A stretch of 64,000 nt of DNA from SW132 sp038150125. GTDB lineage: Bacteria; Bacteroidota; Rhodothermia; Balneolales; Balneolaceae. A program made the position numbers and the translations under genes. A model generated the notes under the pieces. That model did no database searches and was not told where the DNA came from. It saw only the letters and a list, made by a program, of their open reading frames with translations. Below are positions 1-8,503 of this stretch, one piece after another. Numbering within the stretch: the stretch's first letter is position 1; every line of letters begins with the position of its first letter. Where the stretch lies: positions 1 to 64,000 of the forward strand of contig NZ_JBBVMF010000011.1 in assembly GCF_038150125.1 (NCBI RefSeq). The letters run 5' to 3'.

Positions 1-278
1 GAGCAACGAATGTTGGCTGATTTATTCAACTTTTAGCAGGGTGTCCCAATGCGGAAGTCAGGAATGATACTAAAAGCCGGAACCCATGTATCCATGGAAT
101 TCTTCGTCTGCACGCTGTATTCGCGGGCTGACGAATGAATGAGAATAGTAACCCTGTTCAGTGAATCCCTCAATCAACCTGCAAACCTTAATAGATGTGG
201 CTTAAACATTTAATCTAATCGGCAGACGAAAAAGACCACAAAGTGATCCCTCGGGACAATCGTCAGCCGGAGAATCAT

Positions 279-776
279 CTATCCCCAAATTTCCGAAACT
301 CCACCATCTTTACCCAAAAGCGGATCACGGGAGGGGAGAGGAACTGAGTTTATATTTTCAATTGCTTCCGGGCGGTCATCTGGTTCACCCCTGAGTAAAT
401 CATGATGTCTGCCATTTGGATAAGCGCCAACAACACCCAGGTTTTCACTCCCGAGATTTTTATGTCCCACGCCGGCCGGAATCACAATAACATCACCCGC
501 CTTTACATCCAGCTTTTCGCCTTGCTCGCCGCCAAGATGCAGTTTGGCTTCTCCTGAATAAATCCCCAGAACCTCGTGCGACGTGCTGTGGTAGTGGTGA
601 AACGGGTAGACGCCATTTCTCCAGGAATTCATCCAGTTGTTATTCTTAAACATGCGTTCCAGCCATTTGGCGCCGGCGTTACCTCGTTCCGAAAATGCAT
701 TCCGGTATAACAGCAGCGGTAAGTCGTTATTGGGAATGGAGCCGTCATCTTCAAAGTAGAATGTTTCAGGTTTCAT
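279..776 (-). CDS. YjlB-type cupin domain protein
   Basis: 165-aa single-domain cupin. The two cupin motifs are visible: HHYHSTSHEVLGIYSGEAKL (about residues 60-79), with the metal-ligand type His and Glu residues, and the GDVIVIPAGVGHKN segment (about 94-107). The overall pattern, including the C-terminal DRPEAIENI and DPLLGKDGG segments, matches the YjlB family of Bacillus subtilis, whose biochemical role is not established. There is no signal peptide, so it is probably cytoplasmic. It stands alone on the minus strand with no close operon partner. Family call is firm; substrate and function are unknown. Confidence 0.85.
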   Translation of the reverse strand: MKPETFYFEDDGSIPNNDLPLLLYRNAFSERGNAGAKWLERMFKNNNWMNSWRNGVYPFHHYHSTSHEVLGIYSGEAKLHLGGEQGEKLDVKAGDVIVIPAGVGHKNLGSENLGVVGAYPNGRHHDLLRGEPDDRPEAIENINSVPLPSRDPLLGKDGGVSEIWG

Positions 777-877
777 GAATAGAGCCTCTTGGTTTGACTT
801 ATTAAACTTAATCCATCTTAGAAACGATCTTTAGGAAAGGTCAATTCACTGTCGTTCAAGTTGATTAGTATAAATGA

Positions 878-1047
878 TTAGATCTTATACTGAAAAAACA
901 CCTCCAGTTCCCCTCCGAATTCATTCGCGATTTTAAACGCGAGTTCAAGAGATGGAGAATACATAGCTGCCTCAATGGCGTTGATGGTCTGGTGGTAAAT
1001 AGCTTCGGAGTGGATGTGGCTCGCGCTTTATTATTAAGATCTTCCAT
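878..1047 (-). pseudogene. Decayed XRE-type helix-turn-helix regulator
   Basis: No intact frame exists, but reading the minus strand with a frame change after MEDLNNKARA gives the segment QTINAIEAAMYSPSLELAFK followed by IANEFGGELEVFFQYKI and a stop at 878. This is the second half of the small HTH_3 regulator family (typical pattern QTINAIEKGKYDPSLELAFK), which lies upstream of a membrane protein gene in many genomes. The N-terminal half, with the first helices of the HTH, is missing or scrambled, so I call it a remnant. It sits just downstream of the PH-domain membrane protein on the same strand. Confidence 0.6.
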
Positions 1048-1106
1048 ATCAAACTGTGGTCCTTAACCTAACCGATAGACGGCCAAATGCAGCCGTCAGC
1101 CGGGAG

Positions 1107-1559
1107 TTACTTCTCAAAATAATGTTCAGGCTCCGTCGAAAGCTGGCTGTAAATGGCGTGTTTGAAATCCATTGCGTTGGCAATACGGCAGAATTTTATC
1201 TGGCGAATGCCGGTGCCGAAAAGAGTGATCAGGCCCGTGCCGAACAGCTTATCTTTTGGATTTTGCCAGCAGATGATGTTATCAATCTTATCGATGGGAA
1301 TCTCTCGGTAGCGGATGTAAAAGAAGCCGTATTTAGAAATGATCCGCTTGTCGGTGAGCAGATACTCAAAATAGAGCGATTTTAATGCCCCGGCCAGGGC
1401 AAGAACCACGCAGAACCAAAACGCCACGCCGTAAATACCTGCTGTAAACATGATCACCAAAAGTGCAAATGGAACCAGTACAGAGGCTTTATGAGGCTGT
1501 GATCGGATAATCAGCTGCTCGTTATCTTCCAGTATGTTATCTCTCCATGTCATGCACAA
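1107..1559 (-). CDS. PH-domain (bPH2/YdbT-like) membrane protein
   Basis: 150-aa protein with two closely spaced hydrophobic helices (about residues 27-63) followed by a soluble beta-rich segment. YLLTDKRIISKYGFF and IPIDKIDNI are the hallmark strands of the bacterial pleckstrin-homology-like domain (PF03703) of YdbS/YdbT proteins. It probably sits in the cytoplasmic membrane with the PH domain in the cytoplasm; the exact role of these proteins is poorly known. The HTH remnant follows 60 bp downstream. Two Met codons lie close together at the N-terminus (residues 1 and 3), so the start is uncertain by two residues. Confidence 0.75.
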   Translation of the reverse strand: MCMTWRDNILEDNEQLIIRSQPHKASVLVPFALLVIMFTAGIYGVAFWFCVVLALAGALKSLYFEYLLTDKRIISKYGFFYIRYREIPIDKIDNIICWQNPKDKLFGTGLITLFGTGIRQIKFCRIANAMDFKHAIYSQLSTEPEHYFEK

Positions 1560-1603
1560 TATACCTGAGATCGATTAGTAGGTTTTAAAAGCTCAGAGCA
1601 AAA

Positions 1604-1730
1604 AGTCTTCCGCCGGCTGGCGGAGAGATTTCTCCGAAGGAGTGCCTTCGGCAAGAGGGGTGTCCATCGGTTATTACCAAAACCTGATAAACATCCCCCT
1701 AATTCCCCCTTTTCTAAGGGGGACTCATAT
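1604..1730. repeat. Intergenic palindromic segment
   Basis: The gap between the PH-domain gene and the GH30 gene holds stacked short palindromes: TTCCGCCGGCTGGCGGA, CTCCGAAGGAGTGCCTTCGGC-type stems, and a pyrimidine-rich arm followed by its complement around AATTCCCCCTTTTCTAAGGG. It resembles the small palindromic repeats dispersed between genes in many bacteria. No coding capacity seen. Confidence 0.4.
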
Positions 1731-1801
1731 TAATTATTTCAGAATCGAATGCAGATGATAGATAAAGAAACTTTATCTAATGTGCCATAAGTTGGGAATT
1801 T

Positions 1802-3382
1802 CTAAAGTTCAATGTCTGCCGTCAGCGTAATAACTGATCGTGCCGGTACCGATAGTGCATCGCCATACGAAACGGACGGCAGCTTGCTTAAATCCGAGTT
1901 GCCTGATGTGAGGTATGGAGTGATGGCTGATAGGTTCTGTTCGTCAACATCTTCAAAATTGAGGAACAGATCGCTCGGCTGATTGCCGTTGTTGATGATG
2001 ACCGATACAAACTGTCCGGATTCGGGGTGCACATAGGCGGAAGCCATAACTTGATCGGCTGACTCTTCAGGCGACAGCTGATCGGACCGGCTCATTCCCA
2101 CGCGAACGGCACCCGGCCTGATAAACCGGCTGAAGTTACCCATCGCCCAAAGAATTTTTGAGTCGTACACCTGGCCGTCATTCATATTGTGGTCTATGTA
2201 GACCAGCCCGTCTTTATAATCGTATGGACTCACGCCCAGCCACCACTGCCAGGCGGAGGCGTTAGCGATGGTCAGGTCATAATGCATGACACGGGCTACG
2301 TAAAGTGCCGGATCAATCCCGAGATCACGTCCGCTGCCCTGAAGTCCGTCACCCACATCACCCAGCACACAAAACTCCGTCATCCAGTATTCCAGGTCGG
2401 AATCTGTTTGCTGAATATCATCCCAAACACTGCGCCGTTTTTCAATCATCTCATTCACCGGGTAGGTGGTGAAATAACTGTGAGCCGCCATTTTTGGTTT
2501 GATGGATGTCAGGGCCTTGACTCTACTCTCATCACCAAAAAAGAATTCGGTCTGATCGCTTCGTCCTTCAAGGTTCCCATCATACAGATAATCGATTTGG
2601 GCGGTTTCGGGGATCTCAATCTGCGTGTTCAGGCCGTATTCCCGGATCTTTTCATCGAGGGCGGACACCACACTGGCGATCTCTTCATTTTGATAGGGTG
2701 ATCCTTCCTGTCCGTTCCCTTCCGACCAGTCCCACTGAGGTTCGTTTACCGGACTGATGTAGGAGAGAGGCGTCCCGTTTTCATCAAAATACTGACCAAT
2801 CCTGGCAAGATAGTCAGCGAAATCATCGTAATGCTCCGGGGAGATATTTGCGTTCCCGCTCCCATCACCAAACGCTTTTCCGTTTTTAGTGAGCAGCACG
2901 GGCGAACTGTTGACGAACCCGATGAGTGTTTCGACTCCCCGCTGATCTGCTGCTTCCAGGAACCACTGCTGGCCTTGCTGCCGGTTCCAGTCATAGGTAC
3001 TGTCGGCCGTGAGAAAACTTTCCGACCGCCGCCATGGATCGCTGATACCGCTCTCGTCACCCTGCCGTGCACTTCCCGCCCCGATGTTAAATCGCCAGGC
3101 CGAAAGCCCTATTCCCATAGGGTTGCCGTCAGAATCCAGTTCACTGCTGAACAGCAGATCGGCGATCTGCTCACGTTTCTCCAGCGGCCAGTTTTTGCCC
3201 ACAAACTGTGTGCTCCATGCATCCGAAGCGCCAAAATTGTGCACGGTTTGATGCCGGTTCTCAAGATCAACGGTTAGAACCAGTGTATCTTCATTTACAG
3301 ATTCCTGAACATCACTGCTTCCGCAGCCAATCATGATCAACAACAGCAGGGCGGCGACCAGGCACTGATTTATTTTAAACAT
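1802..3382 (-). CDS. GH30-family glycoside hydrolase lipoprotein
   Basis: 526-aa secreted lipoprotein if started at the ATG at 3382, which overlaps the end of the upstream dehydrogenase gene by 8 bp; a longer frame to 3517 would lack a signal peptide. N-terminus MFKINQCLVAALLLLIMIGC is a lipobox signal. The mature part follows the GH30 plan: GASDAWSTQFV, LSAWRFNIGAGS, the probable acid/base Glu in SPVNEPQW (about residue 214) and the probable nucleophile Glu in YWMTEFCVLGD (about 336), then a C-terminal beta domain with VSVIINNGN. GH30 enzymes cleave beta-1,6-glucan, beta-1,6-galactan, xylan or related beta-glycans; the specificity cannot be read here. Likely anchored in the outer or inner membrane facing outward. 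Confidence 0.87.
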   Translation of the reverse strand: MFKINQCLVAALLLLIMIGCGSSDVQESVNEDTLVLTVDLENRHQTVHNFGASDAWSTQFVGKNWPLEKREQIADLLFSSELDSDGNPMGIGLSAWRFNIGAGSARQGDESGISDPWRRSESFLTADSTYDWNRQQGQQWFLEAADQRGVETLIGFVNSSPVLLTKNGKAFGDGSGNANISPEHYDDFADYLARIGQYFDENGTPLSYISPVNEPQWDWSEGNGQEGSPYQNEEIASVVSALDEKIREYGLNTQIEIPETAQIDYLYDGNLEGRSDQTEFFFGDESRVKALTSIKPKMAAHSYFTTYPVNEMIEKRRSVWDDIQQTDSDLEYWMTEFCVLGDVGDGLQGSGRDLGIDPALYVARVMHYDLTIANASAWQWWLGVSPYDYKDGLVYIDHNMNDGQVYDSKILWAMGNFSRFIRPGAVRVGMSRSDQLSPEESADQVMASAYVHPESGQFVSVIINNGNQPSDLFLNFEDVDEQNLSAITPYLTSGNSDLSKLPSVSYGDALSVPARSVITLTADIEL

Positions 3383-4904
3383 CAAACTCGATTCCCTGTG
3401 CCAATGGAAGTTCATCACCCCAGTTGATTGTGTTGGTCTGTCGGCGCATATACGCTTTCCAGGCATCGGAGCCGGATTCGCGTCCCCCGCCGGTCTCTTT
3501 CTCGCCGCCAAACGCACCGCCGATTTCCGCGCCGCTGGTTCCGATATTCACGTTGGCAATACCGCAATCGGATCCGCGATGACTCAGGAAGGTTTCGGCT
3601 TCACGCATGTTCAGTGTAAAGATAGAGGAGCTGAGGCCCTGCCGCACGCCATTGTGATAGGAGATTGCCTCCTCAAATTCACTGTATTTGATGAGGTAGA
3701 GGATTGGTGCGAACGTCTCGTTTTGCACAATGTCATAGTGATTTTCAACTTCGGCAATAGCCGGTTTCACGTAGTGGCCTTCAAGATTCTCCAGAACATC
3801 TCCGCCGCATACAATGGAGCCGCCTTCATCTTTTATTTTCTGAAGCGCGTTTTGCATTGCATTCACTGCATCCTTATCAATCAGTGGTCCGACAAGCGTA
3901 TCAGGATCAAGCGGGTCACCGATCTGAATGCTTTTATAGATGGATGTCAGGCGCTCTTTAATTTCATCATAGACAGACTCATGAATAATGAGCCGGCGTG
4001 TACTTGTACAGCGCTGACCGGCTGTTCCAGCGGCGCCAAATACCACGGCGCGTATCGTCATCTCCAGGTCAGCATCTTTACTAATTATAATGGCGTTGTT
4101 GCCACCAAGCTCGAGGATTGTTTTTCCAAGACGCGCCCCCACGGTTTGTGCTACCTGTTTTCCCATAGGAATGGAACCGGTCGCGGAGATCAGCGGAATT
4201 CGGTCATCTTTGGTCATCCATTCACCAACCTCGCGTCCTCCGGTTATGAGTGAAAAAATCCCTTCCGGCAGGTCATTTTCCTTCAGAACTTCCGCAACGA
4301 TATTTTGAACAGCAATGGAGCAGAGCGGCGTCTTCTCTGATGCTTTCCAGATCACGGTATCACCACAGACGGCGGCGATCATGGCGTTCCAGCTGTAAAC
4401 GGCAACGGGAAAATTAAAGGCTGAAATCACCCCAACTGGTCCGAGTGGATGCCACTGTTCGTACATACGGTGCTGAGGCCGTTCGGAGTGCATCGTGTTT
4501 CCGTATAGCATGCGCGACTGACCGAGCGCAAAGTCACAAATGTCTATCATCTCCTGAACTTCACCCAAGCCTTCCTGGTAGATTTTGCCCATCTCATAGG
4601 AAACCAGTTTACCGAGCGGCTCTTTATATTTTCTGAGTTTTTCACCAATCTGGCGAACAATTTCGCCGCGCTGGGGTGCCGGTGTCATGCGCCAGTTCTT
4701 AAACGCTTCTTGTGATGTTTGAACCACCCGTTCGAAATCTTTTTGAGTGGTTTCGGTGACGGTTGCAATTTCAGATCCGTCAGAAGGTGTGTGGCTGGTT
4801 ATTTCTGATGGTGATTTGCCGGAGAAAAACTCCTGCCCCGTTGATGTCCCATGATTATTCTCTTTGATGCCGAGCGTACTCAAAAAATCTTTCATACTTT
4901 CCAT
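3375..4904 (-). CDS. ALDH7-type aldehyde dehydrogenase (alpha-aminoadipic semialdehyde / piperideine-6-carboxylate dehydrogenase-like)
   Basis: 509-aa NAD(P)-dependent aldehyde dehydrogenase. Catalytic Cys lies in TAGQRCTSTRRL (about residue 299) and the general-base Glu in ILELGGNNA (about 265); the FGAAGTAGQRCTSTRR string is diagnostic for the ALDH7 (antiquitin/AmaB) group, which oxidises alpha-aminoadipic semialdehyde in lysine catabolism. The cytoplasmic enzyme is full length. Its stop codon overlaps the GH30 start by 8 bp, so the two are probably co-transcribed although the functions look unrelated. No other lysine-degradation gene is visible in the window, so the physiological substrate is an inference from the subfamily. 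Confidence 0.88.
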   Translation of the reverse strand: MESMKDFLSTLGIKENNHGTSTGQEFFSGKSPSEITSHTPSDGSEIATVTETTQKDFERVVQTSQEAFKNWRMTPAPQRGEIVRQIGEKLRKYKEPLGKLVSYEMGKIYQEGLGEVQEMIDICDFALGQSRMLYGNTMHSERPQHRMYEQWHPLGPVGVISAFNFPVAVYSWNAMIAAVCGDTVIWKASEKTPLCSIAVQNIVAEVLKENDLPEGIFSLITGGREVGEWMTKDDRIPLISATGSIPMGKQVAQTVGARLGKTILELGGNNAIIISKDADLEMTIRAVVFGAAGTAGQRCTSTRRLIIHESVYDEIKERLTSIYKSIQIGDPLDPDTLVGPLIDKDAVNAMQNALQKIKDEGGSIVCGGDVLENLEGHYVKPAIAEVENHYDIVQNETFAPILYLIKYSEFEEAISYHNGVRQGLSSSIFTLNMREAETFLSHRGSDCGIANVNIGTSGAEIGGAFGGEKETGGGRESGSDAWKAYMRRQTNTINWGDELPLAQGIEFDV

Positions 4905-4975
4905 GTGTGTGTTGCGGTTTCCTGAAATATAGAAGCTGCTGTGATCAAACCCAATCCCAGTAAAGGTAAATAATT

Positions 4976-5746
4976 ATGCAGATCAGACCGGCGTCGAACA
5001 ATCAGCTTAAACTCTGGAGAAAGCTTCAGCAGACGAAATACCGAAAAAAAGAGGGACTGTTCCTTGCGGAAGGGGAGCGGTGTGTTGAGCAAATTGTTGA
5101 GAATGGTTTTTTGAAGGTTGAATCCATCATCCTCGAGAAAGGGTATAGAGCCGGTTTTGATTTTGAGGCAGCTGCTTATGAGGTGGAACGTACAGAATTT
5201 GAGTCCTTATCTGATACCGATACACCGCAGGGAATCCTGGCGATTTGTAAAGTGCCGGAAGAGGCAAGGGGGCTACATCAAAAAGAGTCAGGTTTGATGG
5301 TTGCATTTGATGCGGTACAGGATCCGGGTAATGTTGGCACGATTATTCGAACAGCAGCCTGGTTTGGCGCAGCGGGGCTTTTGATTGGGAACGGGACAGC
5401 CGATCCGTTTCACCCCAAGGTTGTCAGAAGTACAGCCGGAGCAACAGGCGCTTTGGATTATGCAAAAGGTGACCTTGCAGAGCTGTTAGGTGAATTTGAA
5501 AACGTAGATTGGCAGGTGTATCTGATGGATGGAGGGGATGATTCGATCAACCTTCAATCTATAAAACCTGAAAAAAAATCTATTCTTGTGATTGGGAATG
5601 AAGGTAATGGGATATCTGACCATCTGTTTCTATCTCAAAGAACCAAAGTTGGCATTCCGGGACATAGTTCCGCTGTTGAAAGTTTGAACGCGGCTATTGC
5701 AACGGGAATCGGGCTGTATCATATGACGGGGGGAGCTGGTGGCTGA
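4976..5746 (+). CDS. SpoU/TrmH-family RNA 2'-O-methyltransferase
   Basis: 256-aa SPOUT methyltransferase. The N-terminal substrate-binding domain (EGLFLAEGERCVEQIVENG, about residues 24-43) is followed by the catalytic SpoU domain with motif 1 DAVQDPGNVGTIIRTAAWFG (about 111-130), motif 2 VIGNEGNGIS (about 205-214) and motif 3 PGHSSAVESLNAAIATGI (about 227-244), which form the trefoil-knot SAM site. It uses SAM to methylate a ribose 2'-OH in rRNA or tRNA; the exact nucleotide is unknown. Divergent from the ALDH gene with about 70 bp between starts. Confidence 0.92.
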   Translation: MQIRPASNNQLKLWRKLQQTKYRKKEGLFLAEGERCVEQIVENGFLKVESIILEKGYRAGFDFEAAAYEVERTEFESLSDTDTPQGILAICKVPEEARGLHQKESGLMVAFDAVQDPGNVGTIIRTAAWFGAAGLLIGNGTADPFHPKVVRSTAGATGALDYAKGDLAELLGEFENVDWQVYLMDGGDDSINLQSIKPEKKSILVIGNEGNGISDHLFLSQRTKVGIPGHSSAVESLNAAIATGIGLYHMTGGAGG

Positions 5747-5777
5747 TTTCGTGATAAGGGCGTTTCGAAATTAACTT

Positions 5778-6236
5778 TCAAATCCATCGCCTGACCTGCC
5801 GCTTGTAGCTTCGATGTGCGTCACCAAATTTCTTTTCCATCACTTTTTCCTCCGGTATGATCTGGAAGCGATTCATATACCAGACATAAAAAGGAAGTAT
5901 GATGAATCCAAGAGGATGACCAATTTTCAGTACGGCGGCCAGGAGTATGATCAGCATACTGAGATACATGGGGTTTCGGCTCAGTCTGTAAACGCCTGTT
6001 TTGACAATTGAGCTGGCATGGTATGGTTTGTGAGGATTGACCGACGTAGACTGAATCGCAAATTGTATCACACCGGAAACCCCCATAAGTACTCCTAAAC
6101 CCAATAGTGTTCGTACGATCCAGTTGCTGACAGAGATATAAAACGGAGAAGGAAGCAGGTAGTTGATAGCCCAGATGAGACCAACACAGACAATAAATAC
6201 AACAGCCGGCGGGATTTTGAGTTCGAGGTTTTTCAA
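5778..6236 (-). CDS. Isoprenylcysteine carboxyl methyltransferase (ICMT/NnrU-like) membrane protein
   Basis: Integral membrane methyltransferase-like protein of about 152 aa. The C-terminal half carries the family signature: GVYRLSRNPMYLSMLIILLA, two membrane helices, IIPEEKVMEKKFGDAHRSYK and a terminal VRRWI, which form the SAM-binding pocket of ICMT/PEMT-type enzymes. I prefer a TTG start at 6236 (LKNLELKIPPAVVF), where family homology begins; the open frame continues to an ATG at 6350 but that extension looks non-homologous. Bacterial members have unknown substrates. Convergent with the upstream RNA methyltransferase gene. Confidence 0.78.
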   Translation of the reverse strand: MKNLELKIPPAVVFIVCVGLIWAINYLLPSPFYISVSNWIVRTLLGLGVLMGVSGVIQFAIQSTSVNPHKPYHASSIVKTGVYRLSRNPMYLSMLIILLAAVLKIGHPLGFIILPFYVWYMNRFQIIPEEKVMEKKFGDAHRSYKRQVRRWI

Positions 6237-6507
6237 TTTAATTCGGAATAAAGTTAGACTAACAAGCAGCTGACTTCTATTGATGATTAAGGTAAAATAG
6301 TAACCATCAGCCGGAAGGCAGGCAAGAGCAAAAAGGGAATTTGCAATCACTCATCATTAATCACTCAGAACTCAACCATTCCATATTAAGCTATAATGAA
6401 GAAATGGCCAATCAATTGATTCTATCAACAGGTTTGAGTATAGTGAGGAAGATTGAAATCAATCACACATTTTTCCGTGATTGTGAGCTTTAACTTTGGA
6501 TGGTTTT

Positions 6508-7842
6508 ATGCCCAAACCTAAGAAAGTGAACAAGATTTTTGTTCTCGACACATCTGTTCTCCTCTACGACTCCGACGCTGTTAAAAATTTCGAAAAGCAT
6601 GATGTAGCGATCCCAATCACCGTTCTTGAAGAACTGGATTCGTTCAAGAAAGGGAATTCGGTGACCAATCTGCATGCGCGCGAATTCATCCGGTATCTTG
6701 ACAGCATTTCTGATGCCAATATGATGCAGAAGTGGATTCCGCTAAACGGAAAAACCCACGGTAATATTCGTGTTATCAATGATGAAAATAGCACAACGGA
6801 TGCGAACGAGGTGTTTGGGTCAAAAAAGAACGATCACCGGATTCTGAATTCGGCCATGAAGCTGAAGGAGTCAGAGAAAAAGAAGAAAGTTGTGCTGGTT
6901 TCGAAAGATATCAACCTGCGGCTGAAAGCCCGCGCACTCAGTCTTGATGCCGAAGATTATGAAACAATTCGTATAAAGGATATTGATCACCTGTATCGCG
7001 GTAAAACTGATCTTGAATTTGATGAGAACACTCACATAAGCAAGTTGTACAAAGATGGGCACGTTAATCCTAAAGATCTTGAGCCTTCACCGCCGGTAAG
7101 CAATCACTTTTATATTCTGAAAAATCACTCCAGCTCCGCACTGGGGTACTACAATCCTGAGTCGGAGCAGGTTGAGCTGGTAAAACGGATGAATGCCTAC
7201 GGCATCACTCCGCGAAATGCAGAGCAGACGTTTGCACTGCACGCAATAATGAATCCTGCGATTCAGCTGGTTTCCATCACGGGGGCAGCCGGAACCGGTA
7301 AGACTCTCCTTGCCCTGGCAGGTGCACTTGAACAGCGTCGTGAGTATCGCCAGATTTTCATGGCGCGTCCCATTGTGCCGCTTAGTAACCGCGACATTGG
7401 TTTTCTCCCGGGTGATGCCCAGTCTAAAATCGATCCCTACATGCAGCCGCTCTGGGATAATCTGAATATCATCAAGAACCAATACAAAGAGTCGAGTAAA
7501 GCGTATCAGAAGCTGGATGAGATGGTTCAGGCAGAGAAGCTGTCTATCGTGCCGCTGGCCTACATTCGAGGTCGAAGTTTAAGCAACGTAATTTTCATTG
7601 TTGATGAAGCCCAGAACCTGACGCCTCATGAGATTAAAACGATCATAACACGTGCAGGGGAAAACACGAAGATTATCTTCACAGGCGATATTTTCCAGAT
7701 CGACACGCCATACCTGGATGCCCAAAGCAATGGGCTATCCTATCTCGTAGACCGGCTGAACAATAACAATATTTACGCCCACATTAATATGGAGAAGGGA
7801 GAGCGGTCTGAGCTGGCTAATTTAGCGAGTAAGTTTTTGTGA
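6508..7842 (+). CDS. PhoH-family ATPase with N-terminal PIN domain (PhoH2/YlaK type)
   Basis: 444-aa two-domain protein. Residues about 10-150 form a PIN nuclease domain (FVLDTSVLLYD, PITVLEELDSFKKG, and acidic residues near LVSKDINLRLKAR). Residues about 230-440 form the PhoH ATPase with Walker A GAAGTGKTLLALA and Walker B VIFIVDEAQNLT, plus FTGDIFQIDTPYLD. PhoH2 proteins are reported RNA helicase/RNase enzymes. The frame could extend to a TTG at 6496, but the ATG at 6508 (MPKPKKVNKIF) is the more usual start. Monocistronic on the plus strand. Confidence 0.9.
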   Translation: MPKPKKVNKIFVLDTSVLLYDSDAVKNFEKHDVAIPITVLEELDSFKKGNSVTNLHAREFIRYLDSISDANMMQKWIPLNGKTHGNIRVINDENSTTDANEVFGSKKNDHRILNSAMKLKESEKKKKVVLVSKDINLRLKARALSLDAEDYETIRIKDIDHLYRGKTDLEFDENTHISKLYKDGHVNPKDLEPSPPVSNHFYILKNHSSSALGYYNPESEQVELVKRMNAYGITPRNAEQTFALHAIMNPAIQLVSITGAAGTGKTLLALAGALEQRREYRQIFMARPIVPLSNRDIGFLPGDAQSKIDPYMQPLWDNLNIIKNQYKESSKAYQKLDEMVQAEKLSIVPLAYIRGRSLSNVIFIVDEAQNLTPHEIKTIITRAGENTKIIFTGDIFQIDTPYLDAQSNGLSYLVDRLNNNNIYAHINMEKGERSELANLASKFL

Positions 7843-7949
7843 TATTATACTCCTGACAAACCTTAAATTCATTAAAGCAAGTGTAAGTAGTTCTTTAAAA
7901 TGCTCTTTGCAATTAGCCAGCCATGCTCTTTTTTGAAGCATCAATCCGG

Positions 7950-8393
7950 CTATTTCTTTTTTTTCTTCCGGATAATCCGGTGATCGGCTGACCATTTACC
8001 GCCACCGTACACAGTAAAGACGAGAAGCAGTACCATTACCAGAATAGAGTATTCAAACTGTGATCCGGTTGCCAGCATTGTATCCTGAGTATCAATAAAA
8101 AATACAGCCCCGATCAGCACCGGAAGCTGAATGATTGAGGCAAGCCGTGTATATAAACCAAAAAGTAACATGAGTCCACCTACAAGATGAGCAATGGCTA
8201 CATAATGGGCAATCACGAACGACGAGTACTCCATGTTCTCTTCTATGAGGCCATAAATTTCATTGATATTCTCGATGAAGATATAACCCTTTGTAAACAG
8301 AAGTCCGCCAAGAAAGATGCGGAGAAATTCAATTGCGAAGTGCCGGTTAGAAACGAACCATGATTGTTGTGAGCTACTCTCTGCTGCATTCAT
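7950..8393 (-). CDS. DoxX-family membrane protein
   Basis: 147-aa protein with four predicted membrane helices. The first helix segment EFLRIFLGGLLFTKGYIFI and the HYVAIAHLVGGLMLLFGLYT segment are the DoxX (PF07681) signature. DoxX-like proteins are associated with redox functions at the cytoplasmic membrane, but the role of this subgroup is unknown. The C-terminus ends in a lysine-rich tail (IIRKKKKK). No obvious operon partner; the flavoprotein gene upstream is on the same strand, 110 bp away. Confidence 0.82.
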   Translation of the reverse strand: MNAAESSSQQSWFVSNRHFAIEFLRIFLGGLLFTKGYIFIENINEIYGLIEENMEYSSFVIAHYVAIAHLVGGLMLLFGLYTRLASIIQLPVLIGAVFFIDTQDTMLATGSQFEYSILVMVLLLVFTVYGGGKWSADHRIIRKKKKK

Positions 8394-8503
8394 ATAAAAT
8401 CTCCATTATGTTTATGATGATTTAAAGAAACGCTCAACCATATGTAGCATAACAATTTAAAAGAAAAAATCAGTCGCGCAAGTGAAATCTGTGACGCTGT
8501 AAC

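Noticed and set aside
1..36. Possible C-terminal tail of a gene entering the window (11 codons to a TAG on the plus strand)
   Set aside because: Eleven codons without any family signal cannot be told from chance.
3579..4253. 224-codon frame antisense to the ALDH gene
   Set aside because: No domain; shadow of a conserved enzyme gene.
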